The notes under the pieces: generated by a model
The model's database searches: none
Told to the model about the DNA's origin: nothing
What the model saw: only the letters and a program-made list of their open reading frames with translations
Assembly (NCBI GenBank): GCA_003531155.1
Contig: DQHR01000019.1
Coordinates: 21,510-30,718 of the forward strand
DNA length: 9,209 bases
Source of the DNA: Bacteroidales bacterium
Lineage (GTDB): Bacteria; Bacteroidota; Bacteroidia; Bacteroidales; Tenuifilaceae
Direction: 5' to 3'
In this document: positions 1 to 7,120 of the stretch, one piece after another
Numbering within the stretch: position 1 is the first letter of the stretch
Layout of the letters: the number at the start of each line of letters is the position of its first letter
Made by a program: the position numbers and the translations under genes

Positions 1-1264
1 CATCAATGTTTTCGTACCCACGGTCAATTTGTTCAATGTTGGAGATTTTGCTGGTTCCCTGGGCAGACAAGGCGGCAATCAGAAGAGCCACACCTGCACG
101 AATATCGGGAGAACTCATGTTGGTAGCCCGAAGCTGATATTTATGATCGAGACCAATAACAGTTGCACGGTGAGGATCGCAAAGAATAATCTGGGCTCCC
201 ATATCGATTAGTTTATCGACGAAGAATAGTCGGCTCTCAAACATTTTTTGATGAATTAAGACAGATCCTTTTGCTTGTGTAGCAACAACAAGGAAAACGC
301 TAAGCAAGTCGGGTGTAAGTCCTGGCCAGGTTGCATCAGCAATTGTCATTATTGAACCATCAATAAAAGTATCAATTTCGTAATTACTCTGCTCTGGGAT
401 ATGGATATCGTCACCAATTCGTTCCATCTGAATGCCCAATCGGCTAAATGAGTCTGGAATAATCCCAAGGTTTTCGTACGAAACGTTTTTGATCGTGATG
501 TCGCTATGGGTCATGGCTGCAAGACCAATGAAAGAGCCAATCTCAATCATGTCGGGGAGGATTGTATGATCGCATCCCGTCATGTACTCTACCCCTTCAA
601 TAGTTAAAAGGTTTGAGCCAATACCTGATATTTTTGCACCCATGCAAACAAGCATCTTGCTAAGTTGCTGTACGTATGGCTCGCAAGCAGCATTAAAAAT
701 GGTTGTCTTACCGGGAGTAAGAACAGCCGCCATTAGAATGTTAGCCGTTCCGGTAACAGATGCTTCATCCAAAAGCATATATGAGCCTTTAAGGTTTTTA
801 CCTTCAACCTTGAAAAAACTCTCCTTTGTATCGTAGTTAAAGGTTGCCCCAAGTTTCTCAAAGCCGATGAAATGAGTATCGAGTCTTCTTCTACCAATTT
901 TATCGCCTCCAGGTTTAGGAATGTAAGCAATACCAAAGCGGGCAAGTAACGGTCCAACTACCATAATAGACCCTCTAAGGCTTGCAGCCTTATTCTTGAA
1001 ATCGTCGGTAGTAAGATATTCAACATTAACGTTGTGGGCTTTGAATGTGCATGTTGATGAGCTGATTCGCTCAACCTCAACGCCCATACATTCAAGCAAC
1101 TCTATCAGTTTAAGTACGTCCCTTATGTTAGGGATGTTGTTTATTGTAACCTTTTCTGGGGTCAAAAGTGTTGCACATAAAATTTGTAATGCTTCATTTT
1201 TGGCGCCCTGAGGGTGTAGTTCACCCTTAAGCTGCCTACCGCCATAAACTTCGAATGTGGCCAT
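1..1264 (-). CDS. murA: UDP-N-acetylglucosamine 1-carboxyvinyltransferase MurA (3' end cut by window edge)
   Basis: MurA transfers enolpyruvate from phosphoenolpyruvate to UDP-GlcNAc in the cytoplasm, the first committed step of peptidoglycan synthesis. I translated this from the ATG at 1264-1262; 421 residues lie in the window. Visible family motifs: QGAKNEA with K22-N23 (the UDP-GlcNAc/PEP-binding lysine), LRGSI with R97, GPLLARFG, the active-site loop PGGDKIGRRR with D121 and R126, the TPDLLS aspartate D319 (equivalent to E. coli D305), MFESRLFF, and IDRGYE with R415 (equivalent to E. coli R397). E. coli MurA has 419 residues, so probably only about 10-20 C-terminal residues are missing. 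The loop position occupied by Cys115 in E. coli is Asp here, the form known to be active but insensitive to fosfomycin. The start is 17 bases after the DUF4290 stop, so the two genes are probably cotranscribed. Identification is secure; the true stop is not in the window. Confidence 0.97.
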   Translation of the reverse strand, partial: MATFEVYGGRQLKGELHPQGAKNEALQILCATLLTPEKVTINNIPNIRDVLKLIELLECMGVEVERISSSTCTFKAHNVNVEYLTTDDFKNKAASLRGSIMVVGPLLARFGIAYIPKPGGDKIGRRRLDTHFIGFEKLGATFNYDTKESFFKVEGKNLKGSYMLLDEASVTGTANILMAAVLTPGKTTIFNAACEPYVQQLSKMLVCMGAKISGIGSNLLTIEGVEYMTGCDHTILPDMIEIGSFIGLAAMTHSDITIKNVSYENLGIIPDSFSRLGIQMERIGDDIHIPEQSNYEIDTFIDGSIMTIADATWPGLTPDLLSVFLVVATQAKGSVLIHQKMFESRLFFVDKLIDMGAQIILCDPHRATVIGLDHKYQLRATNMSSPDIRAGVALLIAALSAQGTSKISNIEQIDRGYENID

Positions 1265-1281
1265 AGTCGCTTGTTTTAAGG

Positions 1282-1866
1282 TTATTTTTTACGAGGGATG
1301 AATTTGCGTTTGTTTTTAAAAGCTTCACGATTATCGCTTAGTCTTGTTCCTGGTGCTAATTTCAGTTTACCTTTAGAAAGGGCAGCCATATCACGAAGAA
1401 TATCATCATCGGACACTGCATCGTTGCTCCACATTAGGTACGATTTTTTCATGTGGTTAGCAATCATCTGTGTTAATGCATCCTTTTGAGGCCCCTCTTC
1501 CATTTCAATAGCCTTTTGAATCATCATCTCTATAGATCGCCCGTAGTGCTTATAGGTAATTGGCTGAGTAGGGTATGGTACTTTTTTAGGTTTCTCCTCG
1601 TAAGTTTCTAAACTTGGGATTGGGTATGGCGAATCGATATCAAGTTTGAAATCTGACATGATAAAGATGTGATCCCAAAGTTTATGCTTAAAATCGTTGA
1701 TGTCTCTTAAATGTGGATTCATGTTCCCCATTATCCCAATAAGTGAACGAGCCAATCGGTTTCGCTCTTCCCTGTCCTCAACGGTTGATAGGTGATCTAC
1801 CATTTGCTGAATATTCCTGCCGTACTCGGGGAGGTTTAATTTCTTTCTGCTTGTGTTATAATCCAT
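1282..1866 (-). CDS. DUF4290 domain-containing protein
   Basis: A 194-residue protein recognised as the DUF4290 family, which is found in Bacteroidota; its function is unknown. It begins MDYNTSRKKLNLPEYGRN, with the LPEYGRNIQ motif typical of the family start, and continues with NPHLRD, FKHKLWDHIFIMSDF and ITYKHYGRSIE. The sequence reads as mostly helical and cytoplasmic: no signal peptide and no membrane segment. The C-terminus is strongly basic (FKNKRKFIPRKK), which could contact RNA or another polyanion, but that is inference. The length is normal for the family and the whole gene is intact. It lies directly upstream of murA in the same direction; I recall this adjacency from other Bacteroidota genomes, and it suggests coupling to cell-wall synthesis or growth without proving it. 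A TATATTTG box 20 bases upstream of the ATG is the likely promoter of the pair. Confidence 0.9.
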   Translation of the reverse strand: MDYNTSRKKLNLPEYGRNIQQMVDHLSTVEDREERNRLARSLIGIMGNMNPHLRDINDFKHKLWDHIFIMSDFKLDIDSPYPIPSLETYEEKPKKVPYPTQPITYKHYGRSIEMMIQKAIEMEEGPQKDALTQMIANHMKKSYLMWSNDAVSDDDILRDMAALSKGKLKLAPGTRLSDNREAFKNKRKFIPRKK

Positions 1867-1886
1867 TGTATCGATTTGTTTGCTAT

Positions 1887-1894
1887 CAAATATA
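1887..1894 (-). promoter_or_regulatory. Candidate -7 box (TATATTTG) for the DUF4290-murA unit
   Basis: Read on the minus strand this is TATATTTG, an exact match to the Bacteroidota -7 consensus TAnnTTTG. It would start transcription about 12-15 bases before the DUF4290 ATG. No good TTG/TTTG -33 element is seen at the expected distance upstream, so this is a one-box prediction in AT-rich DNA. Confidence 0.4.
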
Positions 1895-2072
1895 AGAAAA
1901 CGAATGCTTTTTAAAGGTAAGTAAATGTACTTTTAAATTCTCAGAAGGGTGGTTTTAAAAACAACTCCCAATAGCAATAAGTCAATCGTTTCACATTTGA
2001 TGCAAAACTAGCTGATTGAAAGATAAAAACAAAATCGTTTAAAGATTGATATGGAATTTTCTTCATAAAGAC

Positions 2073-2102
2073 AAAAGCGGAGCCTATTTAGGCTCCGCTT
2101 TT
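2073..2102 (-). terminator. Intrinsic terminator after the VPS10/BNR gene
   Basis: Two 13-base arms (2073-2085 and 2090-2102) are perfect reverse complements around a 4-base loop. The stem has a GC-rich core (GCGGAGCC) and ends in an A-tract on one side and a T-tract on the other. On the minus strand it begins 22 bases after the stop codon of the large gene, the usual place for a Rho-independent terminator. It separates that gene from the DUF4290-murA unit, which runs in the same direction. The flanking A/T tracts make it potentially active in both directions, but no plus-strand gene reads into it. Confidence 0.88.
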
Positions 2103-2123
2103 ATTAATTCTGATTATTGAAGA

Positions 2124-5100
2124 TTACTTCCAAACAGGGATTCTTCCTGTTGTGTACGGTGCTCCTTTTTCATCCATCAATTTTCTTGCTTCAACTATTT
2201 TGGTTTGTGCAATTGCTTTAACTCTATCCAAGACTGGAGGGAATTCCTCTCTGAGAATATTGTAAAGCATAGTTGATGTGCTAGTAATGTCCGATGTACT
2301 GTTGATTTGAGTATCGATTAGTTCATATAGTCTATTTATCAAAGGCATATCAAAAGGAGGAAGCTCCTCTGCGCTTGCTTTTGCTTCAAAACCATTAAAT
2401 AAGAATAGAATATCATTTAGTTCCTTTTCAATTTCGGACAGTGTTGGTAGTAGTTTTTCGTGTGATGAAGGAAGCGTTAATGCTGTTTGTTTCATAGCAA
2501 TAACCTCATCTTTTAAATCCTCAGCGAGTTGAATTGTACCAATCATTGCTTTCGATAAGTTTGATATTTCACGATGGAAGGCAACCATTTTTTCACGATT
2601 TTGTGCAGGAAGAGTGGTGTTATTCAGGGCTTTTACATAGAAACTGGTTGGCTTTGCAAGTTGAGTGGTTTGTCCATTCTGAACCATTGAAATTTCTACA
2701 GAATATGTTCCAGGAAGAACAAATATGTTACCATCTCGTTTTGCAAAAGGATCGAATTTATCAGTTTTTCTTACCCGAGTATTATCATAGCATAAATCCC
2801 AATTAATTCGTTGGATATTTTTTGAAGGCTTTTTCGTAATAGTACGAATGATATCAGCTTGTCCATCGCGAATTGTTATTAAAAGATATGCGGGGATTTC
2901 ATTCTTTTCATCTTCAAGATCTTTTAAACTAGGTTGAGGGATTGGCTTGCCATCCTTAAAAAGTTTTTTCTCTGCATCGCGGCGGATATCCTTTTTCAAT
3001 TTGGGTACATCTTTCAAATAGAAAGTGAATGTTGCCCCAAATTCTGGGTTGGGTGCAAGGTAATATGATGCACCTTGCCCGTATTTTTTACCAGTTTGGA
3101 TATATAATAAAGCATCTTTTATAGGGAAAAGATAGCTGCTCATTTTTGGAAATTCACCATTGATATCGCGAAGCGGAGCGTAATTGTCGAGGATATAAAA
3201 GCCACGACCAAAGGTGGCTAGAACTAAATCGCTCTCTCTTTTCTGAATAGCCATATCGTAAACAGCAACCGAAGGCAATTCTGATTCGAGCTGAACCCAG
3301 CTTTGACCACCATTTATTGAGAAAAATGCTCCAAACTCAGTTCCAACAAAAAGTAAATCAGCTTTTACAAAATCCTGCTCAATACAATGAACCGAACCAT
3401 TCTCAGGCAGATTTGCAGATATTGATGTCCAAGTCTTTCCTTTATCGGTACTTTTAAGTATGTATGGTTTAAAGTCATCGCGAAGGAGATTTCTGAAACT
3501 AGCAAAAACAACATTTTCATCAAATCTTGATGCGAATATGTCGCTAACGTATGTATTCTCAGGAACTCCGGGGAATGATGAAATCTTTCTCCATGTTTTT
3601 CCGGCATCTTCTGTAACTTGAATTAGACCATCGTCGGTGCCAACATATATTAGATCCTCTTTAACTGGCGACTCATCTAAAGATATTATTGTACCAAATA
3701 GTGATGTAGAAACATCTTTTGCAACAGCGTCTACACTCCAGTATTTACCCATTACAGGCCATGTATTACGGTCGATTTGTGCAGTAAGATCATCCGAAAT
3801 TACTTGCCAGGTATTTCCTCTGTCATCGCTACGGAAAAGTTTATTTGCTGCCATGTACAGGCGAGTAGGAGAGTGAGGGCTAAGTATTATAGGAGAATCC
3901 CAGTTCCATTTGTAAGTTTTTTCACCTTTTCGTGGTTGTGGTTTAATGTTGATGCGCTCCCCACTTTTTTTATCGTATCGAACTACATTTCCGTATTGTG
4001 ATTCGGAGTATATAATATCAGGGTTATTTGGCTCAACTCTTGGCCAAAATCCATCGCCACCCACGGTTACAATCCATTCTCCACTGCTTACACCATCTTC
4101 GCATATATTTCTTGATGGGCCACCAAGCGTATTATTATCCTGTGTTCCACCGTAAACATTATAAAAAGGTAGAGCATCATCAAGCGCAACTCGATAGAAT
4201 TGTGTAACTGGAAGATTTGATACCTGATACCAATAGCCTTCGTCAACATTATAGGTGATGTAAACACCACCATCGCCACCAATCATTACATGTTTATTGT
4301 CAGTCGGATCAATCCAAAGGGCATGATCATCAACATGTCGATCTTTATTACTTATTCTCGACCAGTTTTTCCCTCCATCATTGGTAACAAAAGTCAATGT
4401 TTCAACCGAGTAAACTTTATCGAACTGAACAGGATCGCAATATATTTCGTTGTAATACTGTCCGCTCGATGCATGATCGCTCATTTTAGACCATGATTCA
4501 CCCCTGTTGGTTGTTCGGAAAAATCCTCCTGCATTATTTGCTGCTTCAACTATTAAATAAAGGACATCGGGGTTTTGTGGTGAAATGGCAATGCCCATTC
4601 CTCCCATATGTTCGGATGGTAATCCGCTAGTTAACTTTCTCCATGTTTTTCCCGCATCTTCAGATTTATGAACTGCTGATTCTGGACCTCCCCCTATCTT
4701 GGTGAAAACATGCCTGCGGCGTTGCTCTGAAGTTGCGTATAGAATATCGGGATTGCGAGGATCGCAAATAATGTTTGTAACACCAGTATTCTCACTAATA
4801 TTCAAAACCTTCTCCCATTTTTGACCACCATCAGTGGTTTTATATAAACCTCTATCCCCACCTGGTCCCCAAGCAGAGCCCTCTGCCGCAACGTAAACAA
4901 CATTGGAGTTACGAGGATCTATAAGGATCATCCCTATTTGACGGCTATCTTTTAAACCCATGTTTTTCCATGATTTACCTCCATCTAAAGATTTGTACAC
5001 GCCATTTCCATAGCCAAGAGCGCGTTGATGGTTGTTTTCACCTGTTCCAGCCCAAATTACGTTTGTATTGTTCGGGTCAAGCGCAAGGCAACCAATGGAG

Positions 5101-5417
5101 TAAGTCCCATTGTTGTCGAAAATTGGCTCAAAGGTCAACCCTTTGTTTGTTGTTTTCCAAATATGGCCACTTGCTACAGCAACATAGAACTCGGAATGAT
5201 TTTTAGGGTTTACTGCAAAATCAGCAATACGACCAGATGTAAAGGCTGGGCCAATACCTCTGAATTTTAATCCCGAAACGAGGCTGCTCTTAACTAACGA
5301 GTCCTTTATTTCGGGTTTTGCTGTGGCTTTCTTTTGTCCAACAGTAATGATTGGTGAAAGCATTATTAAGACAAGAAAAAAGATTATTGCCTTAAATCGA
5401 AGTTTTGAATGTTTCAT
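2124..5417 (-). CDS. Exported VPS10/sortilin-like BNR (Asp-box) repeat protein, tandem beta-propellers
   Basis: A 1097-residue protein of the VPS10/BNR-repeat family, often labelled 'glycosyl hydrolase' in Bacteroidota and distantly like GH74 xyloglucanases in fold. Its real activity is not known from sequence. Residues 1-27 are a signal peptide (basic start, hydrophobic IIFFLVLIML, likely cleavage VG|QKK); there is no lipobox cysteine. Asp-boxes (S/T-x-D-x-G-x-T-W type) start near 90, 143, 194, 252, 302, 345 and, degenerate, 388, giving seven blades for propeller one. Clear boxes at 530, 602, 656 and 700 mark propeller two, whose other blades are degenerate. Family motifs include HVDDHALWIDP (361-371), YGGTQDNN (422-429) and GGDGFWPRVEP (453-463). 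Residues about 845-930 resemble an Ig-like FlgD-type sandwich (INWDL, LPGTYSVEI), and about 935-1075 are helical. It ends GRIPVWK without a recognisable type IX sorting domain. A strong terminator follows, so it is probably monocistronic, divergent from the fucosidase. Family call is good; catalysis is uncertain. Confidence 0.85.
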   Translation of the reverse strand: MKHSKLRFKAIIFFLVLIMLSPIITVGQKKATAKPEIKDSLVKSSLVSGLKFRGIGPAFTSGRIADFAVNPKNHSEFYVAVASGHIWKTTNKGLTFEPIFDNNGTYSIGCLALDPNNTNVIWAGTGENNHQRALGYGNGVYKSLDGGKSWKNMGLKDSRQIGMILIDPRNSNVVYVAAEGSAWGPGGDRGLYKTTDGGQKWEKVLNISENTGVTNIICDPRNPDILYATSEQRRRHVFTKIGGGPESAVHKSEDAGKTWRKLTSGLPSEHMGGMGIAISPQNPDVLYLIVEAANNAGGFFRTTNRGESWSKMSDHASSGQYYNEIYCDPVQFDKVYSVETLTFVTNDGGKNWSRISNKDRHVDDHALWIDPTDNKHVMIGGDGGVYITYNVDEGYWYQVSNLPVTQFYRVALDDALPFYNVYGGTQDNNTLGGPSRNICEDGVSSGEWIVTVGGDGFWPRVEPNNPDIIYSESQYGNVVRYDKKSGERINIKPQPRKGEKTYKWNWDSPIILSPHSPTRLYMAANKLFRSDDRGNTWQVISDDLTAQIDRNTWPVMGKYWSVDAVAKDVSTSLFGTIISLDESPVKEDLIYVGTDDGLIQVTEDAGKTWRKISSFPGVPENTYVSDIFASRFDENVVFASFRNLLRDDFKPYILKSTDKGKTWTSISANLPENGSVHCIEQDFVKADLLFVGTEFGAFFSINGGQSWVQLESELPSVAVYDMAIQKRESDLVLATFGRGFYILDNYAPLRDINGEFPKMSSYLFPIKDALLYIQTGKKYGQGASYYLAPNPEFGATFTFYLKDVPKLKKDIRRDAEKKLFKDGKPIPQPSLKDLEDEKNEIPAYLLITIRDGQADIIRTITKKPSKNIQRINWDLCYDNTRVRKTDKFDPFAKRDGNIFVLPGTYSVEISMVQNGQTTQLAKPTSFYVKALNNTTLPAQNREKMVAFHREISNLSKAMIGTIQLAEDLKDEVIAMKQTALTLPSSHEKLLPTLSEIEKELNDILFLFNGFEAKASAEELPPFDMPLINRLYELIDTQINSTSDITSTSTMLYNILREEFPPVLDRVKAIAQTKIVEARKLMDEKGAPYTTGRIPVWK

Positions 5418-5646
5418 TGATTGAAGGTTTAGGGTTAACTGAGTATGGAAATATTCCTAAAATTTAGACATTTTTTATGAGATTGGTTTAATAGTAATTA
5501 TCTAAAAAGAGTTTGGAAAGGAAACATATCTGCAATTAAAAATATCAACTGTGCTGATAAATGCATTAAACCTGAAAAAAGTATTTATCTTCGTTCATGC
5601 AACTTAATTGTAAATTAAGTCAATAAGTTAACGAAAAAGAATATCC
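5418..5646. other. Divergent intergenic region between the VPS10/BNR gene and the GH29-GH3 operon
   Basis: These 229 AT-rich bases must hold promoters for both directions. Candidate -7 boxes, each one mismatch from TAnnTTTG, are TAAATTTT on the minus strand (5466-5459) and TATCTTCG on the plus strand (5586-5593). Neither has a good -33 TTTG. The palindrome at 5602-5620 lies just after the plus-strand candidate. AGTTAAC occurs 14-16 bases before both start codons (5626-5632 plus, 5440-5434 minus). No ORF or RNA gene is apparent. Confidence 0.5.
5602..5620. promoter_or_regulatory. Perfect 8-bp inverted repeat, candidate operator
   Basis: ACTTAATT (5602-5609) and AATTAAGT (5613-5620) are exact reverse complements around the 3-base spacer GTA. 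The site lies 26 bases before the GH29 start codon, where a dimeric repressor or activator would act, and it just follows a weak -7 candidate at 5586-5593. The arms are AT-rich, so chance occurrence is possible and a functional RNA hairpin is unlikely. Confidence 0.35.
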
Positions 5647-7098
5647 ATGAAAACGATTAGATTGATACTTTTTTACTTTCTACTTATTCCTTTCTTAATC
5701 AAAAGCACCTCCGCACAGCATCAGGAGTATTACCCCGATAAGGATACAGCTATTCAGCACAGACTTGAACAGTGGAAAGATTTAAAATTTGGGTTGCTAA
5801 TGCATTGGGGAACGTATAGCCAATGGGGTATAGTGGAAAGTTGGAGCATTTGCCCCGAAGATTTAAGTTGGGCTACTGGTGCTCGAAAGGCTGGAGTTGC
5901 AGATAATCATCAAGATTATGTAAAGGCTTATGAGAATTTAAAAAACACCTTTAATCCTACAAAATTCAACCCTGAACGATGGGCAGCCGCAGCCAAAGAG
6001 GCTGGAATGAAGTATTTGGTTTTTACTACAAAGCATCATGATGGATTTTGCATGTTCGATTCCAAGTTCACAGATTACAAGGTAACAGATAAAAACTGTC
6101 CTTTTTCAGCTAATCCTCGAAGCAATATTGCTAAGGAAGTTTTTAATGCTTTCCGCAGCGAAAATTTTTGGATAGGTGCATATTTTTCTAAACCCGATTG
6201 GCACTCTGATTATTACTGGTGGCACATTTTCCCGGCTTGTGATCGTAATGCAAACTACTCAATTACTAAACACCCTGAACAGTGGCAAAAATTTACAGAA
6301 TTTACTCATAATCAAATCAACGAGTTGGTCAGCGATTATGGTAAAATAGATATTCTTTGGCTTGACGGGGGTTGGGTTCGTAAAAAAACAGATGAAGATA
6401 TTAAAACCGAGGCGATGGATGTGATGGAAGGGAGTCGGTGGGCACGTAATCCTCAAAGTCAGGATATTGATATGCCTCGATTGGTAAAAGAGGTTCGACT
6501 CAAACAGCCTAAGTTAATTGTTGTTGATAGGGCTGTCCCTGGAGAACAACAAAACTATCTTACACCAGAACAGCAAATCCCCGATGAGGGCTTACCTTAT
6601 CCTTGGGAAACTTGTATGACAATGGCAACGAGTTGGAGCTATGTTCCAAATGATATTTATAAACTTACCAACGAAATCATTAAGAAATTGGTTGATATTG
6701 TAAGTAAAGGCGGGAATTATTTGTTGAATATTGGACCTAATCCTGAAGGTGAATTTGATGATACTGCTTATCTTCGATTGAGAGAGATTGGGGAATGGAT
6801 TAAAGTTAATGGCGAAGCCATTTATGGCACCAGAATGTATACTAGCTATAAAGATGGAGAGTCAATTCGGTTTACTCAATCAAAGGATGGTAAAACTAAA
6901 TACATTTTCATGTTTGATTTTCCTGAGAATAAACTTCTGCTTACCAAAATATCATTCCTAAAAACAGATAAGTTGGAACTACTTGGTAGCAACAAAAGGA
7001 TAGAATGGAAAGCAAGTGATAAAGGTGTTGAAATAGTTGTCCCAAAGGAGCTGAAGAAGGTTACGAATCATGTTTGGGTAATAAAGGTAAGAAGCTAA
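5647..7098 (+). CDS. Exported alpha-L-fucosidase, glycoside hydrolase family 29
   Basis: A 483-residue GH29 enzyme predicted to release alpha-linked L-fucose from glycans by a retaining mechanism. Residues 1-23 are a signal peptide with likely cleavage STSA|QHQ, so it acts in the periplasm or outside the cell. The (beta/alpha)8-like catalytic domain shows FGLLMHWGTYSQWG (H53), KHHDGFCMF (H130-H131), the nucleophile motif ILWLDGGW with D240, PWETCMTMATSWSY (320-332) and GGNYLLNIGPNPEGE (355-369). A short C-terminal beta domain follows from about 395. The acid/base glutamate is less conserved in GH29; E300 or E308 lie at a suitable distance after D240, but I cannot choose between them. The length is normal and the frame intact. 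No Shine-Dalgarno is seen, as is common in Bacteroidota. The GH3 gene starts 22 bases downstream. Linkage preference cannot be read from sequence, and some GH29-like proteins prefer galactosides, so specificity is open. Confidence 0.92.
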   Translation: MKTIRLILFYFLLIPFLIKSTSAQHQEYYPDKDTAIQHRLEQWKDLKFGLLMHWGTYSQWGIVESWSICPEDLSWATGARKAGVADNHQDYVKAYENLKNTFNPTKFNPERWAAAAKEAGMKYLVFTTKHHDGFCMFDSKFTDYKVTDKNCPFSANPRSNIAKEVFNAFRSENFWIGAYFSKPDWHSDYYWWHIFPACDRNANYSITKHPEQWQKFTEFTHNQINELVSDYGKIDILWLDGGWVRKKTDEDIKTEAMDVMEGSRWARNPQSQDIDMPRLVKEVRLKQPKLIVVDRAVPGEQQNYLTPEQQIPDEGLPYPWETCMTMATSWSYVPNDIYKLTNEIIKKLVDIVSKGGNYLLNIGPNPEGEFDDTAYLRLREIGEWIKVNGEAIYGTRMYTSYKDGESIRFTQSKDGKTKYIFMFDFPENKLLLTKISFLKTDKLELLGSNKRIEWKASDKGVEIVVPKELKKVTNHVWVIKVRS

Positions 7099-7120
7099 AA
7101 CGAATAAAATATTTATTGAT

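Larger units (their letters stand above)
1867..2123. other. Intergenic region: promoter side of DUF4290, terminator of the VPS10/BNR gene
   Basis: This gap of about 257 bases has the terminator at one end and the TATATTTG box at the other. The middle part (about 1900-2070) is AT-rich. I see no convincing ORF, tRNA, riboswitch or long repeat in it. Confidence 0.6.

Noticed and set aside
29..1489. Plus-strand and alternate-frame open frames overlapping murA and the DUF4290 gene
   Set aside because: They overlap well-supported minus-strand genes, have no recognisable family features and read as antisense shadows.
1900..2070. Possible small RNA or short gene in the AT-rich gap
   Set aside because: No stable hairpin apart from the terminator, no tRNA-like pattern and no coding frame with a plausible start.
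2073..2102. Long perfect inverted repeat considered as a transposon end or attachment site
   Set aside because: GC-rich stem, 4-base loop, T-tract and position just after a stop codon fit an intrinsic terminator; no second copy or target duplication was noticed.
3585..4661. Direct repeats considered as CRISPR-like or mobile repeats
   Set aside because: Only two copies, in frame and encoding Asp-box motifs; explained by propeller duplication.
2534..5270. Several short open frames of 64-90 codons in both directions inside the VPS10/BNR gene
   Set aside because: All lie within an intact 1097-codon gene with clear repeat motifs; none has a domain or start signal of its own.
6259..6456. Minus-strand 65-codon open frame inside the fucosidase
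   Set aside because: It is antisense to the conserved catalytic region around D240 and looks like a shadow frame.
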